Positions 57,240 through 64,000 of a stretch of DNA of 64,000 bases are shown piece by piece. Source of the DNA: Escallonia rubra (lineage: Eukaryota > Streptophyta > Magnoliopsida > Escalloniales > Escalloniaceae); NCBI GenBank assembly GCA_033065855.1, contig JAVXUO010002499.1, forward strand, positions 1-64,000, in the 5' to 3' direction. The translations under genes were made by a program, and so were the position numbers. The notes below the pieces were generated by a model, which did not search any database, was not told where the DNA came from, and saw only the letters and a list, made by a program, of their open reading frames with translations. The number at the start of each line of letters is the position of its first letter. Position 1 is the first letter of the stretch.

Positions 57240-58990
57240 TGCACTTTGCATACCGTGCGCACTTAGGCACCATTCCTATACAACAAAGAGTTACGAGGGC
57301 TACCAGCTAGGGCCTTATCCATACCATGTAAGAGGAGGACTACTCGAGTGAACAAGAAGGGACTAGTGCCATGCGTCTCCAAGACCAACCACTAACTACT
57401 GCACCTGACGTGCAAGTCGCAGTCACTGCGGCCATCCAACAGTTCACTCCCACTATAGCCAACCTACAAGACTCACAGACCGCTCTTATGACCGCCATAA
57501 TGAAAATGCAAAAATCCAAACAAGCGATGGCCTCACAGCAAATCGTTCCACCAATCCAGCCTACAGGACCTGGGCCGTTCCCTGACGCCGTCCAGGCCCC
57601 AGTGTCGCGACCACCGCCGCTTTGAACGTCCAGACCCCTGGAGGTAGGACTCGCGACATCTTCCCTGCCTGTAGCTGACACACCGCATCCTGTGATGCCA
57701 TCACACAGATCGCAACTGGACCTTGGACCAGTGTTGCAACAAGTCCTCCCTATTGTTGCACCTCAACATGTTCCAGCCAGAAGCTCTTCTGAAACTCACG
57801 AATCCATTGAGATGGATCCTAACCCCTACCCAACGGAGCCACATCAAACAACCGGCCAAGTGGTGGATATGTCTCACCCACCCACCCATGCCCCCATACA
57901 CTTGCCATTATCAGCACTTGTCATATATTATCCTTATGTTGTTCCTGCTCATCAAGTTGCCCCGTTAGAGGGCTCGCGGAGCCCCAGCTAGCCATCATCC
58001 ATTAGTTGGCCAGGAAGAACCATCCCCCCATTATGTCTCCAAAACCGAATTTGACGCACTCCTCCACCGACTGTCACATCATTCTGTACCCGACTCATCA
58101 GCTTGATTGACAGGCCATGCGCCATATGCCAACGAGATAGCTATCATATATACCATACACACTCAAATACATGCAACCCACCTTTGTGCTCTTTAACAGA
58201 TGTGAGGGCAACACCTGTGAGCACTTAATAAGATTTGCTGGCTCATTGGAGCAATATGGCCCGAGCGATAGTTTGAAACTAAGGGAGTTTCACAAGTCCC
58301 TCACAGGCTTAGCATACACTTGGTATCATCAGATCCCTACGGGGACAGTCCATTCTTGGAGTGAAAATGGTCCAACTATTCTTAGACAAATTCCACTACG
58401 AAGCTGAACGAGTCACTATTGTGGACATCGATCGCAGACGCTAGAATCCTGGCGAAAACTTAACCAAATATGTGCACCATTTTCACCTTAAATTCCTCGA
58501 GTGTACATATTTCAGTAAGGATGAGACATTGGTTCACATATGCATCAAAAACATGAATGACATATGCCGAGTGCACATCGAGAACCTGCAGGAGAGCTCA
58601 TGGGGACACCTCAAGAAAACAGCCTGTCGTACTTACGAGACAGTCGGCCCTGTCAAACCGTGGAAGCCTCTCCCGCATAATGCACTGCTGGCCTCAGCAG
58701 ACACATCCAGCACTCAGCGCAAAAACGAAATCAACAACAGCAACAACAGTTACAGTGGCTTTAAGCGTCAGTTCCAAGATAGGGACCCACGCTCCGACAA
58801 GCGAAGACAACGGGAGACTGGCCTCGCCTATCCATGTGATTTGAATGGGTGGCCAATGACAACAATTTCCAACTGCCACCCATGCGGATCCACATCACGG
58901 ATGAAAAAAAGACCAGACCCAACTACTTTCATTTCCATCAAGCCCTTGGCCATCATCTCCAAGACTGCAATGGGCTGCGAGCTATCTTTG
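57240..58990 (+). pseudogene. Element D gag (broken)
   Basis: The start codon equivalent to the B gag ATG reads ATT (near 57273), and stops follow within 60 bases. The capsid-like domain is recognisable: FHKSLTGLAYTWYHQIP (about 58288), then ECTYFSKDETLVHICIKNM after a frameshift near 58375. The C-terminal His/Cys region FHFHQALGHHLQDC (about 58925-58970) is shifted out of frame. It aligns with the intact gag of element B throughout. Confidence 0.85.
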
Positions 58991-59199
58991 CAAAATAGGT
59001 CACGTCAGGCGACCTCCAGCTACGGAAGCACAACGATGTGCATAAGAACCCTTACCCATACCACGGTAACAACAATCGGGAGCATCAGATGCTCATGGCT
59101 GTTACTGACCGCATCGAGTCTATCGTCCCCGAAGCTCTTACGGAGGTCTTTCCTAAGATTAAAGGCTTTTTTTTATGAAATAGGGTTTTCACCCGCATT

Positions 59200-59904
59200 A
59201 CGAACTTATCTCTCAAACTGTCTGATTGCGGTCACCATAGGCCTCGGTCCCAAATGTTTCGCCTCCCAAGCCGAACTCAAACATATCCCTTCTATCGCCT
59301 TCATTTTCTCAGACGAGGATTCACCACCAATCGAACAACATAACCGACCGATGTACCTCGAATGCACCGTTCATGGCATGGGCTTCCGCCGCGCCTTAGT
59401 AGACTGCGGCGCCTCAATCAACATCATGCCTCTCATCAGCTTGCAACGGGCCGGCATTCCCCCAAGAAAAATCATCCGCGACCCCATCAAGATTACTTGC
59501 TTTGGGCAGGGTCCCTAGTTGACCCTTGCCATATCACTGTCGACCTCATGGTCAAAACTGTCCGTCGTGACACTAATTTTCACGTGATAGACAGCGAGTC
59601 TGCCTTCCACCTCCTGCTTGGACGACCGTGGATTCATGTTAACAAGGTCGTTCCCTCAACGTACCACCAGTGTGTGAAACTGGTGGCCGGTCCTGTGGGA
59701 CATGAGGTAGCAATGACAATCCCCGCAACCAAGGCCCCCTTCGAATGTGCCGAATCTTACTTCGCCGAGGACTCCTTCTTCACTAAGCTTACTGAGGATG
59801 GTGAGAATGCTACTCATATACATTCAACCAAGTTGCCAAATTGGGATGAGCTGTATGGAAACAAATCTCCCAAGTTCAAGAAAAGTAACAAGAACAAAGG
59901 ATGA
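59200..59904 (+). pseudogene. Element D aspartic protease (broken)
   Basis: Active site VDCGAS at about 59399-59416 in the context RALVDCGASINIMP, typical of Tat proteases. The flap-side sequence FHVIDSESAFHLLLGRPWIH lies near 59580-59640 in another frame (a frameshift around 59500, with TAG at 59517). Confidence 0.85.
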
Positions 59905-60419
59905 ACTTCAGCGCCGTCGCCCGCTGTCACCACCAACTCACCGCCTTAATCCCCCAAGTCCAAGAAACAAATGTCTGAACCCACCTTCCAACGCATCATC
60001 AAAGATGGAAAAATGATCTACCAGTTATGACGGTGTGCGGGGGCTCCAGGTGGTCTGTCATCTGACCCCCTCGACCCCGACCTGCCCACAGAGATAGAAT
60101 GGTGCTGCACGGCTGAGCATTGTCAGCCAAACCCCGAGCTTACCCCGGGCACTGACCCGCCCTGCTACGAAGACAGCCCTACACCGCAAGCCAAAGATCT
60201 TGAAGAAATCAACCTGGCACACCCGGGAGAGGAACCACGACTGCCATACAGTGGCACAAAACTTGCCCCAGGCCAAAGAGAGGAATTGGTTACCCTCATT
60301 CGCGAATATCGTGATGTATTGGCATGAATTTGCAACGAGATGCCTGGATTGGACCCTGCCTTGGTGACGCACCATCTCAACGTTGCTACTGGATCCAACC
60401 CTGTCCGACAGTACCCATG

Positions 60420-61000
60420 GTCTTTTCGCCCCGAGCTCGAATTGAAGATCAAACAAGAGATAGAGCGACTTCTGCAAGCTGACTTTATTTAGCCAATTAC
60501 TCACCCCATATGACTGGCTAATGTTGTCCCTGTCCAACAAAAGAGCGGCCAAGTCCACGTTGGTATTGACTTTCACTACTTGAACAAAACATGCCCTAAA
60601 GATGAGTTTCCACTACCCAATATCGACATGCTTACGGAGGCTGCCGCCGGACAGGAGACCTTGTCCTTCATGGACGGTTTCGCCGGCTACAACCAAATTC
60701 GAATAAATCCGGGCGATTGTGCCAAGAAAGCCTTTTGGACTCCAACGGATAACTTTTGTTGGAAAGTCATGCCCTTCGGTCTCAAGAATGCGAGTGCTAC
60801 CTATCAGAGGGCCATGACAACCTTCTTCCATGACATGATACACCGTACGGTGGAAGACTATGTTGACAATCTCATCATCAAGTCTAAGAAGGAAAGCGAG
60901 CACCTCGCTGACCTCCGAGCAGTCTTTGATCGTTGTCGCCAGTACAACATGCGGATGAACCCACTGAAATGTACCTTTGGAGTCTCCTTCGACTAATTCC
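60420..61000 (+). pseudogene. Element D reverse transcriptase (broken, altered catalytic motif)
   Basis: Reads IEFRP-like entry, VHVGIDFHYLNK, FPLPNID, SFMDGFAGYNQI, FGLKNASATYQ and the catalytic box YVDN near 60860, where YVDD is usual. Two in-frame stops near 60490 and 60512 sit where Arg/Lys and Trp codons are expected. There is another stop near 60996. Confidence 0.88.
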
Positions 61001-61008
61001 TCTACTTC

Positions 61009-61700
61009 TTGGTCAGTCGACAGAGCATCGACATTGACCCTTCTAAGGCCGCCTCCATTCAAGAGATGCCCCCACCCAAAAGCACCAAACAGTTGAAGAG
61101 CTTCCTCGGTAAGGTTTCTTACCTCCGTCGATTCATCCCTGCATTGACCGAACTTATCACACCCTTCCAGCATTTGACGCGCAAGAGCGCACCGTGGAGT
61201 TGGGGTGCGCACCGTGGAGTTGGGGTGCGCCCCAACAACAAGCCTTCGAATAGATCAAAGCGGTCATCATGTCATCGCAGACCATGGTCGTGCCACAACG
61301 AGGTATCCTCCTCTTGCGGTACTTGACCTCCACCCCCAGGTCCATAGGGGCATTGCTTGCCCAAGAGATAGATGGAGTGGATCGTCCAGTTTATTATCTC
61401 AGTCAGTCCATCAGGGGACCCGAAGCCAATTACTCTGAGCTCGAAAAGCACTGCTTAGCCTTGGTCTACGCCTCGCAGAAATTCAGACACTACTTTTTGT
61501 CATACCAAATCACACTTGTCACCAAGGCTGATCCACTACAATACATGCTCACGCGCCCTGCCCTGTCGGGCCGCCGTACATGCTGGTTATTGCTATTGGC
61601 TGAGTTCGGCCTATCCTTCAAGAATCCTATAGCTATGTGGAGCCAAGCACTTGCAGACCTCCTAGCCTTTTTCCCACGCCAACAGTATGAACCAACCTCA
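61009..61700 (+). pseudogene. Element D RT thumb/connection and RNase H
   Basis: KSFLGKVSYLRRFIP marks the RT thumb end. After a local duplication of accgtggagttggggtgcgc (61191-61229) and a frame change, RNase H follows: ALLAQEIDG, RPVYYLSQ, NYSELEKHCLAL and FRHYF. The first catalytic Asp region is eroded. Confidence 0.82.
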
Positions 61701-61739
61701 GATCAATTGCCTGGGGAGGAAACGGCTCTGATCTCTGAC

Positions 61740-62276
61740 CTAGATGAATTATGGACGCTTGAGTTTGACGGCTCCGCCCCTAGCAAAGGTCCTAATGGAG
61801 CTCCCCTCCGGCAAGGGGGTGCTGGTATAGTCCTTCGCAATCCGCAGGGTGTTACCACATCCCTATCCTTCAAACTTACATTCCCGGTATCTAACAATGA
61901 AGTCGAGTATGAGGCCCTTGTCATCGGTCTCATGCTAGTTATCAGCATGGGGGCTAAATCATTATGCATAAAGAGGGACTCAAACTTGATCATGAAGCAG
62001 GCTGACGGGGAGTTCACGGTTAAGGAGCAAACTTTGGCACCTTATCGCGCCCTGGTACAACACTTGGAGGGAAGACTTGGCCATGTCCAATATGAACATC
62101 ATAACAGATGCCACAACCGACATGCAGACATCTTGGCCATGATCGCATCAAAGATAGAAGTTGACGGTGAACAGCGCATGCTAACCATTATCAGAAGGAT
62201 AACACCATGCATAACATTGAATTTAGTCCCAAAGGACACTACTGCAGACGATTGGAGGCAGCCAATCATCGACTAA
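61740..62276 (+). pseudogene. Element D additional archaeal-type RNase H (aRH)
   Basis: This domain follows the standard RNase H. Motifs: LEFDGSAP (61764), NNEVEYEALVIGL (61897), LCIKRDSNLI (61966) and RHADILAMIA (62119), giving the D, E, D and D catalytic set. GGAGIVLRNPQG is typical of the family. It is the best preserved part of the pol, open through about 330 codons from 61269. An aRH in this place defines Tat/Ogre/Retand elements. Confidence 0.9.
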
Positions 62277-62679
62277 CTTAAGGCGACATCTCTTGCTTCT
62301 GCCTCTACCCTCACAGATTTCTTGATGTTGGGAGACGTCTTGTACAGACGATGTCCCGGAGGCACTCTGGCCAGGTGTTTGGCCCGAAAAAAAGCAAAGC
62401 ACAAACTACAGCTGGGCCATCAGAAGTGTTGTGGCCTCGATGGTCCCCCTCTATACCGTCGCCTCCAGCGCATGGGCCTCTTTTGGCCATCCATGGCCAA
62501 AGATGCTTCAGATGTACAATGGGATTGTTTCGAATGCCTATATGCTCCAGATAGCGCGAAAGCTCTTATCATCAACGTCGAGGGTGACTAGCGTCAGCCC
62601 TTCATCCAATATCTATCTCATGGGATTCAACCATCTGACCGTAGCTCGGCACGATCCATCAAATGCAAATCGGTCAGAT

Positions 62680-63834
62680 ATTTTGTAACGGAAGGCGAGC
62701 CGTTCCGCATAGGGTTTTTGGGGCACACCCTGCGATGCTTGCAAGGTGCCCATGCTGTGGAAGTAATTAATGAAGTGCACAATGGTGCTTGTAGGGAGCA
62801 TCAAGGATCGCAAAAGATGTAGGCAGAACTCCTAAGGTTGGGATACTATTGGCTGACTATGGAATCCGATTCCATCTCTCATGTCCGACATTGCCAACCC
62901 TCTCAGAGACACGCTGACAGAATGCACACACCGACGTCTGACCTTTGTATGATTATGGCCCCCTAGCCATTTCACTCTTGGGCTCTCGACCTCATCGGCC
63001 CCATACACCAGCCATCGAAAGGTCACATATGGATCATGGTCGCGACGGAGCATTTCACAAAATGGGTAGAAACCATACCTCTTCGAAAAGCCACGGGGGG
63101 CGCCATCGCCAACTTTTTGCGTGATCACAACATATGTCGCTTCGGCATCCCCCGGTGCATCATCTCTGACAACGGCACACCATTCATCAACCGGGATGTT
63201 TAGACTCTTATGGAAGCAGACGACATCAACCACACCACATCGACCCCTTATTATCCGCAAGGCAATGGTCAAGCTGAAGCCTCCAACAAAACTCTATTGA
63301 GTGTATTGTCACAAATGGTCCATGACGCAAGCGGCTCCTGGTCTAAAAAGCTAAGCCTTGCCCTTTGGGCTTACAAAACTTCTAGGCACACAGCCATGAA
63401 GGCCACACCTTTTTCCCTTGTCTACGGGGATGAATGTGTGGTACCAGCCGAGATTGCAGTCACCTCGGCTCGACTATCCCTCAGCAGTGATCTCGGGGAG
63501 GAGGAAACCAGAATGGTTGCCCTTGAGGGCCTTGATGAAAAAAGAGCCAACGCCATGCGCCGAATGAAAAAATATCACGAACAACTTGTCAAAGCCTACG
63601 GGAAGACAGTCAAGCCTCGCTCATTCGTAGAAGGTGACCTTGTCCTCCAAGCCGCCAAGCATGTACATGCCAACCTGTCAGCCCCTAAGTTCACACCCAA
63701 CTGGGAAGGACCATTTGAAGTGCATACAATTAAAAGCAATGGTTCTTACCTTTTGCTCAATCCCGATGATGGACAGATCATAGCCCCTGTCAACGGTCGC
63801 TGCCTGAAGAAGTATTATGCATGACCAGCTGCAG
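62680..63834 (+). pseudogene. Element D integrase (broken)
   Basis: Zinc-binding remnants with HNGACREHQG (about 62777) and YYWLTMESD; core Asp in WALDLIGP (about 62975), second Asp in SDNGTPF (about 63165), Glu in GQAEASNK (about 63265), spaced as in DDE integrases. The C-terminal part NWEGPFEV, SYLLLNPDD and LKKYYA to the TGA at 63822 is an intact 204-codon frame. Stops near 62820, 62966 and 63202. Confidence 0.88.
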
Positions 63835-64000
63835 ATTGTTCCCCCCAGCCCTACCCACCCACAATTTAGAACATTTACACAACATTTTTTGTATATGCAC
63901 ACATGTTTTTGAATTGTAACTTTTGTTGCTTATTACAAGTTCTTCTTTATGTAATGACATTTTGCTCCAAATACTATCAATACACAATCATTTTGCTACA
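63835..64000 (+). other. Element D sequence after pol
   Basis: Pyrimidine-rich then AT-rich non-coding sequence. The gttccccccagccc near 63838 superficially resembles the LTR start but does not continue as the LTR, so the 3' LTR must lie further right. Confidence 0.6.

Larger units (their letters stand above)
55417..64000 (+). mobile_element. Element D: Tat-lineage Ty3/gypsy element with gag-pol, degenerate, 3' end outside
   Basis: 5' LTR 55417-57204, PBS 57208-57225, then gag, protease, RT, RNase H, a second RNase H (aRH) and integrase, in that order, up to 63834. The aRH after RNase H is the hallmark of the Tat lineage. Every domain has stops or frameshifts. The window ends before any 3' LTR. 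Left flank cacat. Confidence 0.9.

Noticed and set aside
63835-63860. Possible 3' LTR start of element D (gttcccccc)
   Set aside because: The following sequence does not match the LTR beginning at 55417.

Overview
This window is a stretch of plant nuclear DNA, most likely from an angiosperm and probably a eudicot. It holds one plausible host gene, a U-box/ARM E3 ligase of the PUB22/23/24 type, in a sea of nested LTR retrotransposons. The plant assignment rests on that gene, on Tekay-type chromovirus and Tat-lineage Ty3/gypsy polyproteins, on primer-binding sites (PBS) matching plant tRNA-Arg and initiator tRNA-Met, and on plant-type hAT and MITE termini. I cannot name the species.

Layout: (1) 1-4098, the 5' part of a Tat-like LTR element on the minus strand (element A), cut by the window edge. 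(2) 4099-9738, a low-copy island with a small MITE and the PUB24-like gene (7327-8535, minus). (3) 9739-26040, a pile of Tekay-type chromovirus remnants on the minus strand. Element E1 (9867-24652) has a 3' LTR, an integrase remnant, an iMet PBS and a partial 5' LTR. Element E2 (gag, PR, RT, INT and 3' LTR at 14181-20749) is nested in it, and rearranged LTR fragments follow. (4) 26041-37348, element B, a Tat-like element with two LTRs, a tRNA-Arg PBS, a 5-bp target-site duplication (TSD) and an intact gag but no pol. It sits inside a Tekay-type LTR (24653-26040 plus 37354-38332) and carries a solo LTR (34671-36486) in its own 3' LTR. (5) 38963-46374, element C on the minus strand, a two-LTR Tat-like element with a perfect 5-bp TSD and no coding capacity. 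(6) 46380-55416, a duplicated segment holding degenerate copies of an unrecognised reading frame. One copy is split by a 1.8-kb hAT-like element, the other by a 3.1-kb solo LTR. (7) 55417-64000, element D on the plus strand, the only copy with a Tat pol (PR, RT, RNase H, additional aRNase H, INT). It is broken by many stops and frameshifts, and its 3' LTR lies beyond the window.

How the parts relate: A, B, C and D share LTR termini (TGTTCCC...), a tRNA-Arg PBS and the start of gag. They form a graded series: D has gag-pol (dead), B has intact gag only, and A and C have only the first gag codons joined to the same tail. This fits a non-autonomous family mobilised in trans by full-length relatives. 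Their LTRs are unusually rich in GC-rich tandem arrays of about 27, 28, 30, 87 and 130 bp. Nesting gives relative ages: the Tekay LTRs and the duplicated segment are older; B, C, D, the hAT element and the two solo LTRs are later insertions.
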